DNA of 64,000 nucleotides from DAOUVR01 sp034430535 (GTDB lineage Bacteria; Chloroflexota; Dehalococcoidia; E44-bin15), in contig CAYUCL010000006.1 in NCBI GenBank assembly GCA_964443325.1, positions 1 through 64,000 on the forward strand, in the 5' to 3' direction. The position numbers were made by a program, and so were the translations under genes. Position 1 is the stretch's first letter, and every line of letters starts with the position of its first letter. The notes under the pieces were generated by a model, which made no database searches, was not told the DNA's origin, and saw only the letters and a program-made list of their open reading frames with translations. Below, piece after piece: positions 1-7,763 of the stretch.

Positions 1-72
1 GTCTTTTGTGAACTCCTCGGCATGTCTGTGGAGGAATTCGCCACCCTGGTAGGCGACGGCATCATTTACTAA
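1..72 (+). CDS. CaiB/BaiF-type CoA-transferase, C-terminal end (partial)
   Basis: The window opens inside a reading frame that ends with TAA at 70-72. The visible 23 residues (CELLGMSVEEFATLVGDGII region) resemble the usual C-terminus of family III CoA-transferases, where an LLG-x-S-x-EE-x-x-x-L-x-x-x-G-(V/I)-I tail is common. The start lies outside the window. The fragment is short, so the family call is an inference from this tail only. Confidence 0.5.
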   Translation, partial: VFCELLGMSVEEFATLVGDGIIY

Positions 73-152
73 ATAGTGCCTCATGTCTAGTTGCTCGATA
101 ACAAATGGCGAAAGGAACCGCTTGGCTCTGTGCTCTCGGTAAGTCGCTATGC

Positions 153-158
153 TATAAT
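153..158 (+). promoter_or_regulatory. -10 box upstream of the MBL-fold gene
   Basis: A perfect TATAAT lies 16 bp before the ATG at 175. No good -35 stands at 17 bp, so the promoter may be weak or activator-dependent. A GGGAGG ribosome-binding site follows at 165-170. Confidence 0.45.
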
Positions 159-174
159 ACCAACGGGAGGGATT

Positions 175-1023
175 ATGAGCATCCAGAAAGTGAAGAATCG
201 CATCTACGTGGAGACAGAGCTCATGGGAGCGAATGTTGGCTGGGTGGATACGGAACAAGGGCTGGTATTAATAGACACCCCCTATCTGCCCCAAGATATC
301 CAGCAGTGGAAAGAGGCCATAGCCAAACTGAGCAACAGCGAAATCGCCTATGTCATCGATACTCACCATCATTTCGATCATTGTCTGGGCAACGCGCTAT
401 TCAGCCCGAATGTCGTCGCCCACCAGTCAACCTACGAAGAGATGGTTAAGCCTGACGGTACTATGAGACACTACTTCGTATCCACCAGTGAGGATATAAC
501 CGCAGAGGTTAAGAAACAAATCTATGATCTGCCTATAGGCCTGCCCCGATTTACCTTCAGCGACCGCATGTGGCTATATCTAGGCAATGCTGCTATTGAG
601 CTAATTCACATAGGAGGTCATACCAACTCTACTATCTTAATTTATCTCGTCGAGGACAAAGTCCTGTTCACCGGCGATGCCGTTGTGTCAAACATGCATC
701 CCTACAAGGGGCAAGCTAACTTTCGGCATTGGATAGAAGGTTTAGATAGGATCCAGGAGATGGACATTGATGTAATTGTCCCTGGACATGGTGAAATCTG
801 CCACAAGGCTGATGCAAAAGGAATGCTAGATTACTTTAACCAGATGTGGGACCGAGTACTAGCATTGCGGCGGGAGGGATACGCCAAAGACAAGGTGGTT
901 GAGCGCGCCCACGACCTCATCAATTTCTACCCCATCGAGCCAGGAACGGAAGCGGAAGCAAGCATGAGATTCGACGAGGGCACCGCCAGGCTGTATGATG
1001 AGATGGAAGCCCAGCTAGGCTGA
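175..1023 (+). CDS. MBL-fold metallo-hydrolase
   Basis: A 282-residue metallo-beta-lactamase-fold protein, probably cytoplasmic (no signal peptide). The metal-binding set is complete: H64-x-H66-x-D68-H69 (THHHFDH), H149 in GGHT, D168 in GDAV and H205 in PGHGE, as in binuclear zinc hydrolases of the SoxH/glyoxalase II/cyclase-like branch. The frame is open from 91, but the ATG at 175 has a GGGAGG site 4 bp upstream and a TATAAT before that, so this start is preferred. It follows a CoA-transferase tail, so a thioester or acyl substrate is possible, but the substrate cannot be read from the sequence. Confidence 0.85.
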   Translation: MSIQKVKNRIYVETELMGANVGWVDTEQGLVLIDTPYLPQDIQQWKEAIAKLSNSEIAYVIDTHHHFDHCLGNALFSPNVVAHQSTYEEMVKPDGTMRHYFVSTSEDITAEVKKQIYDLPIGLPRFTFSDRMWLYLGNAAIELIHIGGHTNSTILIYLVEDKVLFTGDAVVSNMHPYKGQANFRHWIEGLDRIQEMDIDVIVPGHGEICHKADAKGMLDYFNQMWDRVLALRREGYAKDKVVERAHDLINFYPIEPGTEAEASMRFDEGTARLYDEMEAQLG

Positions 1024-1045
1024 CCCCTTAAATATGAGGTGTGAT

Positions 1046-1369
1046 ATGAGTGATGTTCTAGACGAAGCACAGGCACTGGTACAATGCAAGACATGCCCCT
1101 GGTATAAGAGTTGCGTTTTGCCGCTACGGGTCACAGAGGAGGACCTTAAAAGGCAGTTGGAATCTTCCATGCCTGGAGCCATTATTCCAGGAGCAGACCA
1201 ATTTGGGATGCCACAGTTTTTGGCCAGCTTGGCATCAGCGGCGCAGAACTCCCTCCTTGAAGGTTGCCCCATTTTCATTCAAAGGCTTCGCACAAATCCG
1301 AAGCTCGCCGAAAGGATAAAGAAGATGATGCAGGATTGGGCGACTGAAAACGAGGGGGAAGCCAGCTAG
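1046..1369 (+). CDS. Small Cys-rich hypothetical protein
   Basis: A 107-residue protein of unknown function. It starts with a C-x-x-C-x-x-x-x-x-C cluster (CKTCPWYKSC, about residues 14-23) and has another Cys-Pro near residue 75, which could bind Zn or an Fe-S cluster. An in-frame ATG also exists at 1034. The ATG at 1046 is preferred because AGGTG lies just before it. The gene begins only 22 bp after the MBL-fold gene and is probably co-transcribed with it. I do not recognise the family. Confidence 0.6.
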   Translation: MSDVLDEAQALVQCKTCPWYKSCVLPLRVTEEDLKRQLESSMPGAIIPGADQFGMPQFLASLASAAQNSLLEGCPIFIQRLRTNPKLAERIKKMMQDWATENEGEAS

Positions 1370-1381
1370 GAAACCAAGGAA

Positions 1382-1512
1382 CGGCCGTTCGTGGTAGCTC
1401 CTATACTCCTATACCATTCGCGGCGAGCCCCTATACCGTTCGTGGTGGCCCCTATACCGTTCGTGGTGGCCCCTATACCGTTCGTGGTGAGCATGTCGAA
1501 CCATGAACGGAA
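1382..1512. repeat. Tandem ~21-bp repeats ending in an inverted repeat
   Basis: The core CCGTTCGTGGT (or a one- or two-base variant) starts at 1385, 1414, 1436, 1457 and 1478, mostly 21-22 bp apart. The array ends with GTCGAACCATGAACGG, which is the partly complementary arm. The same family occurs at 1759-1796, 5671-5730, 15898-16002, 19327-19386, 31380-31460 and 34867-35050. It is an intergenic short inverted-repeat family, not coding. Confidence 0.8.
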
Positions 1513-1530
1513 ATAAGTCCTCCCTCCCCT

Positions 1531-1740
1531 GGAGCGCACTACTCAATCCTCCCTCCCTTGAGGGAGGGAGTTAGAGGGAAGGTGAAGCGTCTCACCCTAA
1601 CCCTCTCTCTTCAAGGGAGATGGAATTAAAAGAAAGTGGTACGTCGCATTGCCTCTCTGAGGCGACGAAATAAATGTAGTTGCCCGTCCTTCGTTGAAGG
1701 ATTGGGCCACTTTAGCCTGATGAATCAGGCAACTACAGGA
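1531..1740. repeat. Intergenic inverted-repeat families (GGGAGGGAG and GTAGTTGCCC types)
   Basis: Two repeat families occupy the gap between 1370 and 1900. The first is CCTCCCTCC...GGGAGGGAG followed by a TCACCCTAACCCTCTC...AAGGGAGA block. The second pairs GTAGTTGCCC at 1676 with its complement near 1730. Relatives occur at 11902-12140, 15756-15875, 34567-34610, 41020-41330 and 45989-46020. No gene is seen here. Confidence 0.7.
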
Positions 1741-1912
1741 ATTGCGAGCAAATGCCAACACCGTTCGTGGTGAGCATGTCGAACCATGAACCGGCCCTTA
1801 TACACGCCTGTCCTTAGTGTACCGAAGGGCTTAAGGCAAACCCAGTGAATCTAATTTCTTATCTCCTTTCTCTGTTTTGTGTGAACTCCAAGAGCATTTT
1901 CCTCCAAAACCC

Positions 1913-1941
1913 TTGACAATGATTTATAATTATTGTATAAT
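1913..1941 (+). promoter_or_regulatory. Consensus sigma70 promoter of the tetR/ABC operon
   Basis: TTGACA at 1913-1918 and TATAAT at 1936-1941 match consensus exactly and are separated by 17 bp. The start codon at 1992 follows after a leader of about 40 nt, with AGGAGG at 1981-1986. Confidence 0.85.
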
Positions 1942-1954
1942 TTAATTACAAATA

Positions 1955-1968
1955 TTACATAAGTGTAA
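1955..1968. promoter_or_regulatory. Candidate TetR operator
   Basis: TTACA-TAAG-TGTAA is a perfect 5-bp inverted repeat with a 4-bp spacer. It lies just downstream of the expected transcription start and directly before the TetR gene. An A/T-rich TGTA...TACA pair at about 1934-1950 overlaps the -10. The position fits autorepression; the assignment is inference. Confidence 0.4.
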
Positions 1969-1991
1969 AACGGTGTAGCCAGGAGGCGGCC

Positions 1992-2585
1992 ATGAATGGC
2001 TTTGAGCGCAGGAAAGGGAAAAAGAAGGAGAGCATCCGCCGGGCGTCAATGGAACTCTTCAAAACTTTTGGCTTCAGAAAGGTAAGCATAAATGATATTG
2101 CCAGCAAAGCTGGAGTCTCTCCGGCAACCATCTACAACCACTTCGGCAGTAAGGAAGAACTGGTACGCGATGTCATCAAGGGGCTACTTCAAGAGGTAGC
2201 GGAGAAATATTGGGCAATCATGGATAGCGAAAGGCCTTTCCTGGAGAAACTGGAGCTTATCATTTTCGACAAGACGGAGCTATCCCGCCAGTATGAGGGA
2301 GAACTGATACAAGCAGTTGCCTCAAATGACCCGGAGCTCAGGGAGTTTGTCGAGTCGATATCCCAGAAGGCCCTCAAACGGATGGCCGGATTCTTCCGCG
2401 AGGGCAAGAGGTTGGGATACATCAATCCAAGAGTATCGGACGAGGCGGCCTTGCTCTACTTCGACATCCTCCGTAAAGGCTTTCTTTCTCATCCCGAGCT
2501 GTTTGCATCACCGGAGCACAACGCGAAGCTGGTCCGAGATTTGGCCTCGCTTTACCTGTACGGGCTGATGGGAAAAAGGGATTAG
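1992..2585 (+). CDS. TetR-family transcriptional regulator
   Basis: A 197-residue TetR-type repressor. The N-terminal helix-turn-helix is clear at about residues 30-60 (INDIASKAGVSPATIYNHF followed by SKEELV). The C-terminal helical part would bind a ligand, which is unknown. AGGAGG lies 5 bp before the ATG. The gene is the first of an operon with an ABC ATPase and two ABC-2 permeases, so it most likely represses that exporter and its own promoter. Confidence 0.93.
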   Translation: MNGFERRKGKKKESIRRASMELFKTFGFRKVSINDIASKAGVSPATIYNHFGSKEELVRDVIKGLLQEVAEKYWAIMDSERPFLEKLELIIFDKTELSRQYEGELIQAVASNDPELREFVESISQKALKRMAGFFREGKRLGYINPRVSDEAALLYFDILRKGFLSHPELFASPEHNAKLVRDLASLYLYGLMGKRD

Positions 2586-2623
2586 GGTCTGTTAATATAA
2601 GATGACACCAGAAAGGAGCTAAA

Positions 2624-3535
2624 ATGTCCCGTGACGCGATTGTTGCCAGAAACCTGACCTACCGGTACGGCAGTCTGGTGGCCGTGGACCACATTACCTT
2701 CAGTGTGGCTGAGGGCGAGATCTTTGGGTTTCTTGGCCCCAATGGGGCAGGCAAGTCGACCACAGTGAACATGCTGACCGGTCAGCTCAAGCCCAAGAGC
2801 GGACACGCGTTGCTCCTGGGCCTGGATGCCGTGCGCAATACCAAGGAGGTACAGGGCAAGATCGGCGTGTGCTTTGAGGAGTCCAACCTCTACGAGCAGA
2901 TGAGCGCAGTGGAAAACCTGCAACTGTTCGCCCGGCTGTTTGGCGTTCGTTCGTTCAACCCCTACCCCCTGCTCAGAAGGGTTAGCCTCGCCGGCCGCGA
3001 GAAAGACCGGGTTGAGACCTATTCAAAAGGGATGAAGCAACGCCTCATGGTGGCCCGGGCCCTGGTCAACCGGCCCAAGATTCTGTTCCTCGACGAGCCG
3101 ACTGCCGGACTCGACCCCACCTCTGCAAAGTCCATTCGCAACCTCATCCTCACGGTACGCCAGCAGGGGACCACAGTCCTCCTCACCACCCACGATATGA
3201 TGGAAGCGGACGAGCTCTCCGACCGGGTAGCCTTCATCGACCACGGCAAGATCGTCGCTCTGGACACGCCACACAACCTCAAACAGCAGTATGGCAAGCG
3301 AGCGCTCAGGGTTGAAGTCTCCAATCAGACGGGTGGCCTTGAGAACCGCGAGGTCGCTCTCGACACTGCCGATACGCCCAACGCTATCCACGAGCTCTTT
3401 TCCAAAGAGGACGTAGTAACGGTCCATAGCGAGGAGGCCACTCTGGGAGACATCTTCATCAATCTCACCGGACGGGGGCTCCTCGCACCGAACACAATCA
3501 GAAGAAAGCACGCCAAACGGAGGCCTGGACGTTGA
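2624..3535 (+). CDS. ABC transporter ATP-binding protein
   Basis: A 303-residue cytoplasmic ATPase subunit of the ABC-2/DRA type. It has Walker A (GPNGAGKST, about 38-46), the signature YSKGMKQRL (about 134-142), Walker B with catalytic Glu (ILFLDEPTAGLDP) and the switch His (TTHDMMEADEL). A C-terminal extension after about 220 resembles that of drug and polyketide exporters. AAAGGAG precedes the ATG. It lies 38 bp after tetR and overlaps the next gene by 4 bp if that gene starts at TTG 3532, so translational coupling is likely. Confidence 0.93.
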   Translation: MSRDAIVARNLTYRYGSLVAVDHITFSVAEGEIFGFLGPNGAGKSTTVNMLTGQLKPKSGHALLLGLDAVRNTKEVQGKIGVCFEESNLYEQMSAVENLQLFARLFGVRSFNPYPLLRRVSLAGREKDRVETYSKGMKQRLMVARALVNRPKILFLDEPTAGLDPTSAKSIRNLILTVRQQGTTVLLTTHDMMEADELSDRVAFIDHGKIVALDTPHNLKQQYGKRALRVEVSNQTGGLENREVALDTADTPNAIHELFSKEDVVTVHSEEATLGDIFINLTGRGLLAPNTIRRKHAKRRPGR

Positions 3536-4587
3536 GTGTGCGCATTGTCACCGCTTTGGTGGCAAAGGACCTCTCCCTGTTCTTCAGGAACAAGTTTTTT
3601 GGCCTCATAACCGGTCTTGGCATTGTGGCCTACATCGTCATCTACTTCGTCATGCCAAGCTCGGTCAACGAGACGCTGCAGATCGGATTGTACGCAGAAG
3701 TGGTGCCCCCGGCATTCGAGCAGGTGTCGGAAGAGGGGATAGTATTTGAGACGTTTGAATCTGAGGACGCCCTCATTGAGGCGGTGACGGAAGGACAGTA
3801 TGCCTCCGGGGTCGCCCTGCCGCCGGATATACTGGACCTCCTCGCCTCGGGGGAGAAACCACAGATAAGCATCTATTCCGCGGCGGATACCCCTGAAGAG
3901 GTCACTGATGCCGTGGAGGTTATCATACGAGAGCTGGCCTACCTCCAGGCGGGACAGCCGCTTGCGGTTGACATATCGGTGGAGGTCCTTGGCCCCGACA
4001 TGCTGGGACAGCAGATACCGATACGAGACCGTATGCGCCCCCTCCTCGCCGTTTTCCTGGTGATGTTTGAGATGATTGGCCTGGCCAGCCTGATCACCGA
4101 CGAGGTGCAACAGGGCACTGGTCGGGCTCTGCTGGTGACCCCCATGACGGTGAAGGACCTGTTTGCGGCAAAGGGGCTGCTTGGGGTTAGCCTCGCTTTC
4201 GTGCAGGCGGCCCTGTTCATGGCTGTCGTCGGTGGCATGAGCAGTCAGCCGCTTATAATCCTCACCGCCCTGCTGCTCGGCGCGGTGCTCGTCACTGGAT
4301 TCGCCTTCCTCATAGCCTCTCTCTCCCGAGACATGATGTCAGCCCTGGGATGGGGCATGGTCATACTCATCATCTTTATCATTCCGGCGTTTGGCATTCT
4401 CTTCCCCGGCACCGTTTCCACCTGGACCAAGATCATCCCCTCCTACTACCTCGCCGATACCGTGCATCAGGCTTCGGCCTTCGGCGCCGGCTGGGGCGAC
4501 GTCTCGCTCAATCTGTTTATACTCGTGGGTTTTGACGTAGCTGTCATATGGGCCGGCATCATTGCACTGGGAAGGAGATTCCGATGA
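3532..4587 (+). CDS. ABC-2 type permease (first of two)
   Basis: A 351-residue membrane subunit. It has one N-terminal membrane segment (about 18-38), a large extracytoplasmic domain (about 40-175) and five or so C-terminal segments, the usual ABC-2 exporter topology (YadH/YhhJ-like). The start is TTG 3532 in a TTGA overlap with the ATPase stop, or GTG 3538. Neither has a strong ribosome-binding site, which fits coupling. The next permease overlaps its stop. Confidence 0.85.
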   Translation: MSVRIVTALVAKDLSLFFRNKFFGLITGLGIVAYIVIYFVMPSSVNETLQIGLYAEVVPPAFEQVSEEGIVFETFESEDALIEAVTEGQYASGVALPPDILDLLASGEKPQISIYSAADTPEEVTDAVEVIIRELAYLQAGQPLAVDISVEVLGPDMLGQQIPIRDRMRPLLAVFLVMFEMIGLASLITDEVQQGTGRALLVTPMTVKDLFAAKGLLGVSLAFVQAALFMAVVGGMSSQPLIILTALLLGAVLVTGFAFLIASLSRDMMSALGWGMVILIIFIIPAFGILFPGTVSTWTKIIPSYYLADTVHQASAFGAGWGDVSLNLFILVGFDVAVIWAGIIALGRRFR

Positions 4588-5639
4588 GTCTCAAACGGGT
4601 GGGTATTCTGCTGGGCAAGGAGTTCTTTCACGGCTCGAGGAGCTTCATCCTCATCTTTGCCATCGCCGCCCCGCTTCTTATATCGCTGGTAATTTCGCTG
4701 GCCTTCGGCACTTTCTTCAGTGAGAAGCCACAGTTGGGCATCATGGATGAAGGCGATTCCGAACTGGTCGCCCTGTCCCAGCAGCTTGACTCGGTCGTCA
4801 TCAAGGACTATGGGACAGCCTCTGGGTTGAAACAGGCGGTCGAAAACGGCGCTGTAGACATGGGCATAGTGCTTCCTGCGGGGTTCGACGACGCCGTCGT
4901 CCAGGGAGAAACGGCCGAAATCACCGCATACGTCTGGGGCGAGAGCTTGGCGAAGAACCGCACCATACTGTCTATCACTCTCGCTGACCTGATAAGGGAG
5001 ATCGCTGGCCAGGAGGTGCCCGTTGAGATAGAGACCGTCGCTTTGGGCGATGAGGTGAGTGTTCCCTGGAGTGACCGGCTGCTGCCGTTCATTGTGCTCA
5101 TCGCCGTGCTCATAGGAGGAATCTTCCTACCGGCCACCTCGATCATAGCCGAGAAGCAGAACCGGACACTGCAGGCAGTGGTCGTTACCCCGACGACGGT
5201 GGCGGACGTCTTCGTGGCCAAGGCTCTCCTGGGGATTATACTCAGCCTCTGCATGGGCATCCTGATGCTGGTCATCAATCAGGCCTTCGGCGCCCAACCG
5301 CTGCTGCTTGTCATGGTGCTGGTGCTGGGCTCGATCATGGCCGCCGAGACCGGCCTGGTGCTCGCTTCCGTGCTAAAGGACACCAGCAGTCTGTTCGCCG
5401 TGATGAAGTTCTTCGGCATCTTTTTCTACGCCCCTGTCATCATCTACCTCTTCCCTCAGATCCCTCAGTGGATAGGGCGCATCTTCCCTACCTACTACAT
5501 CGTCCAGCCGATCATTGACATCAGCCAGCGGGGTGGCGGCTGGCCTGAAATCGCCACCAACGTCCTCCTCCTTGTAGGGCTGGACATCGTACTTGTCGGC
5601 GTGGTGATGTTCTTCGCCAGAAAGGCCATGCAACATTAA
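4584..5639 (+). CDS. ABC-2 type permease (second of two)
   Basis: A 351-residue paralogue of the preceding permease with the same plan: N-terminal membrane segment, extracytoplasmic domain, then a five-segment membrane core with similar internal sequence (LLPFIVLIAVLIGG; FPTYYI). The ATG at 4584 shares ATGA with the upstream stop and has AAGGAGA at 4572-4578. The frame is open further upstream, but that start lacks a ribosome-binding site. The two permeases probably form a heterodimer with the ATPase. Drug export is inferred from the TetR neighbour. Confidence 0.87.
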   Translation: MSLKRVGILLGKEFFHGSRSFILIFAIAAPLLISLVISLAFGTFFSEKPQLGIMDEGDSELVALSQQLDSVVIKDYGTASGLKQAVENGAVDMGIVLPAGFDDAVVQGETAEITAYVWGESLAKNRTILSITLADLIREIAGQEVPVEIETVALGDEVSVPWSDRLLPFIVLIAVLIGGIFLPATSIIAEKQNRTLQAVVVTPTTVADVFVAKALLGIILSLCMGILMLVINQAFGAQPLLLVMVLVLGSIMAAETGLVLASVLKDTSSLFAVMKFFGIFFYAPVIIYLFPQIPQWIGRIFPTYYIVQPIIDISQRGGGWPEIATNVLLLVGLDIVLVGVVMFFARKAMQH

Positions 5640-5670
5640 CCGCCAACAACCGACCTTGGTGAGCCCCCAT

Positions 5671-5730
5671 ACCGTTCGTGGTAAGCCTGGGCCGAAGTGT
5701 CGGCCGACCTGTCGTCCTCGAACCATAAAC
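5671..5730. repeat. Intergenic inverted repeat, CCGTTCGTGG family
   Basis: One interrupted copy of the family at 1382: ACCGTTCGTGGT, then CTCGAACCATAAACGG. The 220-bp gap after the exporter operon otherwise holds only the promoter-like sequence before 5862. Confidence 0.6.
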
Positions 5731-5821
5731 GGCCCAAGGTTGTTCTCCACGTCCCAAACCGCCGCGTACCGACGCCGCCACGCTACATACATTCCTAGAC
5801 TCTACCCTTAACTGACTGAGG

Positions 5822-5856
5822 TTGACAAAAAGGGGTAAATTGTTGTTCAATATATG
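5822..5856 (+). promoter_or_regulatory. Possible promoter of the small membrane protein gene
   Basis: A consensus TTGACA lies at 5822-5827. The only -10-like matches are TTCAAT (18 bp spacing) and TATATG (23 bp). The ATG at 5862 follows so closely that the transcript could be leaderless. No Shine-Dalgarno sequence is visible. Confidence 0.35.
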
Positions 5857-5861
5857 CTGCA

Positions 5862-6059
5862 ATGGTCGCCAAACTACTTTTTATTCTATTTGTGGGCATT
5901 GCTATCACAGCGGGGGCAATAGTGTGTTACAATGCCATCGGCGAACTGCCGCTCCGACATGACCTCTTAGGACAGATTGTTGTAGGCTGCTTGCGAGCGG
6001 CGGACATCGCAATCGCTGGTGCCATTGTCATCCTGCTAATGAGGCGGGCCTACCGCTAG
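5862..6059 (+). CDS. Small two-helix membrane protein, hypothetical
   Basis: A 65-residue protein with two hydrophobic segments (about 4-24 and 44-60) and a basic end (RRAYR). The family is unknown. Support is limited to the membrane-protein pattern, the upstream TTGACA and its isolation between noncoding stretches. It has no ribosome-binding site and could be leaderless. Confidence 0.45.
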   Translation: MVAKLLFILFVGIAITAGAIVCYNAIGELPLRHDLLGQIVVGCLRAADIAIAGAIVILLMRRAYR

Positions 6060-6234
6060 GTCCGAGCCATCCCTTGAGTCCATGCCGACGCGGTGACCCG
6101 TTGGTCACTTGCCGAATCCATGCCGCCATACTCCCCTTCATGGATACCCGCCACCATAGAGCAATGGCATACAACCTCGCGCTGGGCAAAGAAAAGAGGC
6201 TGAACATCTCTGCTCAGCCCCATTACGCTTCATT

Positions 6235-6279
6235 TGGTAGCGGGAGTTGGATTCGAACCAACGACCTCCGGGTTATGAG
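6235..6279 (-). tRNA. tRNA-Met(CAT) 3' fragment, candidate att site
   Basis: On the minus strand this 45-nt stretch reads as anticodon loop CTCATAA, anticodon-stem 3' strand, variable loop, a perfect T-arm (GTTGG-TTCGAAT-CCAAC), acceptor 3' strand TCCCGCT, A and CCA. The 5' half (acceptor 5' strand, D-arm) is missing: sequence beyond 6280 does not match a tRNA. A clean break at the anticodon loop is the pattern left by integrases that use tRNA 3' ends, so this is probably an attachment scar rather than a gene. Confidence 0.8.
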
Positions 6280-6386
6280 TGCTGCGGAGGACCTGCCAAG
6301 GGGTGCCGCCAGATACGGTTTAGCACATCTGTTCAGTAATCTAAGACACTGTTTTGTATCTGGCGTGCTGTCCTGTGCCAGGGGAT

Positions 6387-6420
6387 GCTAATCAGTTGGT
6401 TAGCAAAATGTTAGCAAAAT
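6387..6420. repeat. Tandem 11-bp repeat and hairpin near the tRNA fragment
   Basis: GTTAGCAAAAT occurs twice head to tail (6399-6409, 6410-6420), directly after an inverted repeat GCTAA/TTAGC (6387-6404). They lie about 110 bp from the tRNA fragment. They could be integrase arm sites or a remnant of them; this is inference. Confidence 0.5.
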
Positions 6421-6601
6421 CCCAGCGAAGATCAGCACTGCTTCAACCACTCCCTCCACCCAACAGACCACACCGGTCACCTGCCAAAACGTGGCATTTA
6501 TGAGTGCTCTTTTCTATGGTAAAAAATTATAGACCATGTAAATTTTTTAAAATTTCTACTATGTCTTTGCAGAAAATCGCATTTTTCAAAGCTAAAAAAG
6601 T

Positions 6602-6717
6602 GGGCCCTCCCTCCCCCCTGTTTAGCTATAATTTCGAAGCAAATTTGCCATTATAATCGGGTAAACCATATGTGGTAAACGATATGACAAACGATGTAGT
6701 AAACGGTATGGTAAACC
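6602..6717. repeat. Left inverted repeat of the 3.1-kb cassette (IR-L)
   Basis: This ~116-bp block is an imperfect inverted copy of 9573-9688. It reads from outside in: GGGCCC, a CCTCCCCCCTGTT block, AGCTAT, ATTT, TTATAA, then GGTAAACCATAT and further GGTAAAC-like units at 11-13 bp spacing up to GGTAAACC at 6717. The inner part is therefore a small array of one repeated motif, as in transposase-binding ends or iterons. An 8-bp TAAAAAAG lies just outside at 6593-6600 and again at 9703-9710. Confidence 0.85.
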
Positions 6718-6807
6718 ACACTGCACAATATTGTCTTTGGTTTAGTGCTAGGTGATACGATAAACGGAATGATAAAACGCCTCGCCTGTGACGCCTCTCT
6801 ATTTTGT

Positions 6808-7053
6808 TTATAGTTCAACAGGAGTATCAGCCTCCCCAAGCAACCATGAGGCAGATACTTTCAAGGTCTTGGACAGCGCAACAACCTCTAGATCAAGCAC
6901 GGGGCGGCTACCTTGCTCAATCTTGGAAATGGCAGACTGGTCAATTCTCAGCCCCATTAGCTGCAGCCGAGCAGCCAGTTCTAGCTGCGACACGGGAGGT
7001 GTAGCTAGCTTCCTTGCCTGACGAACCCTGGGGCCCACCACATTTCGTTGCAC
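6808..7053 (-). CDS. XRE-family HTH regulator
   Basis: An 81-residue protein starting at GTG 7053, with the Cro/C1-type fold: VGPRVRQARK, then LAARLQLMGLRIDQSAISKIEQGSRPV, then VVALSKTLKVSASWLLG. An upstream ATG at 7098 would add 15 hydrophobic residues unlike the family, so the GTG is preferred. A TATAAT lies 10 bp before the GTG (complement of 7064-7069), so the message may be leaderless. It is divergent from the gene at 7188 across a ~135-bp spacer with a palindrome, and so is a likely repressor of the cassette. Confidence 0.8.
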   Translation of the reverse strand: MQRNVVGPRVRQARKLATPPVSQLELAARLQLMGLRIDQSAISKIEQGSRPVLDLEVVALSKTLKVSASWLLGEADTPVEL

Positions 7054-7085
7054 GGCAATCAAGATTATAGGTACTATGTGGGACA

Positions 7086-7095
7086 AGAATATTCT
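7086..7095. promoter_or_regulatory. Palindrome AGAATATTCT, candidate XRE operator
   Basis: A perfect 10-bp palindrome in the divergent spacer. It overlaps the -35-like TTCTCA (7092-7097) whose -10, TAGAAT (7115-7120), lies 17 bp downstream and faces the gene at 7188. An AGCA...TGCT pair (7101-7115) follows. Binding here would block the plus-strand promoter and affect the regulator's own. Confidence 0.45.
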
Positions 7096-7187
7096 CAATG
7101 AGCATATTTTGTGCTAGAATGGATCAATATGTTCCGGCTGAGGTCTCTTTTCTAGCCACCGACGCGAGTGGATCGAGGAGGCTTTAA

Positions 7188-7637
7188 ATGAATTTTAAGT
7201 TTGAGAATCTGGATAACGACGAGTTGATGGAGGCACTTCGCCAACTAGGCCAAGAATGGAAGAGGAGGTCTGGGAGGAGATTAGGTGTGACTCCAGAGTT
7301 GGCAGAGGTTTACGCCTGCGAGAAATTATCTCTCACGCGCATGCCCCCAGAGAATAGAGGCTTCGATGCTATCGACCAACATGGTAAGAGGTATCAGATA
7401 AAAGGCCGGGCGCCAGACCGAGGAGGCATTGTTAGACCCATGGGTAGAATTGGACAATTTGTAAACTTTGCCTTTGACTACGCCGTCTTAGTAATACTTG
7501 GCAGTGATCTGCAGTGTCATGAAATATGGCGTGCCGACGTTGAAAGCATCAAAATTGAACAGGCAAAGGTGCGAAATGAGAGGGTCGGTATCCATGTTTC
7601 AACCTTTCGACAAATTGGGGAAAAAATCGATTGTTAG
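7188..7637 (+). CDS. PD-(D/E)XK-like nuclease-fold protein, hypothetical
   Basis: A 149-residue soluble protein. Around residues 62-76 it has GFDAID followed by GKRYQIKGR, a D...Q-x-K arrangement like the QxK variant of the PD-(D/E)XK core in Mrr-like nucleases, with an upstream helix rich in Glu (ELAEVYACEKL) that could supply a further acid. GAGGAGG precedes the ATG. It sits in the inverted-repeat cassette, divergent from the XRE regulator and upstream of an AAA+ ATPase. Nuclease activity is inference from the motif; the fold may be non-catalytic. Confidence 0.6.
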   Translation: MNFKFENLDNDELMEALRQLGQEWKRRSGRRLGVTPELAEVYACEKLSLTRMPPENRGFDAIDQHGKRYQIKGRAPDRGGIVRPMGRIGQFVNFAFDYAVLVILGSDLQCHEIWRADVESIKIEQAKVRNERVGIHVSTFRQIGEKIDC

Positions 7638-7698
7638 GTATGCGTATCCACTTTAAACCGGCTGACCCAACTAGCAGAACACGTGGTTGACGGGCTGC

Positions 7699-7727
7699 TT
7701 GTCTCCCTTGTTGGGTGACACTATACT
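7699..7727 (+). promoter_or_regulatory. Promoter before the AAA+ gene
   Basis: TTGTCT at 7699-7704 and TATACT at 7722-7727 are separated by 17 bp, 36 bp before the ATG at 7764. The AAA+ gene may thus be transcribed separately from the gene at 7188. Confidence 0.5.
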
Positions 7728-7763
7728 TAGCCTGTAGAGGAATTGCGAAGGCGGTGATGACTC

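Noticed and set aside
5862..5880. Start of the operon at 5862 as a continuation of the ABC exporter operon
   Set aside because: A 220-bp gap with a dispersed repeat and its own TTGACA separates it from the exporter genes.
6074..6391. Open frame of 105 codons on the plus strand
   Set aside because: It runs antisense through the tRNA-Met fragment, has no ribosome-binding site, and its middle (GSGSWIRTNDLRV) is the usual mistranslation of a tRNA 3' end.
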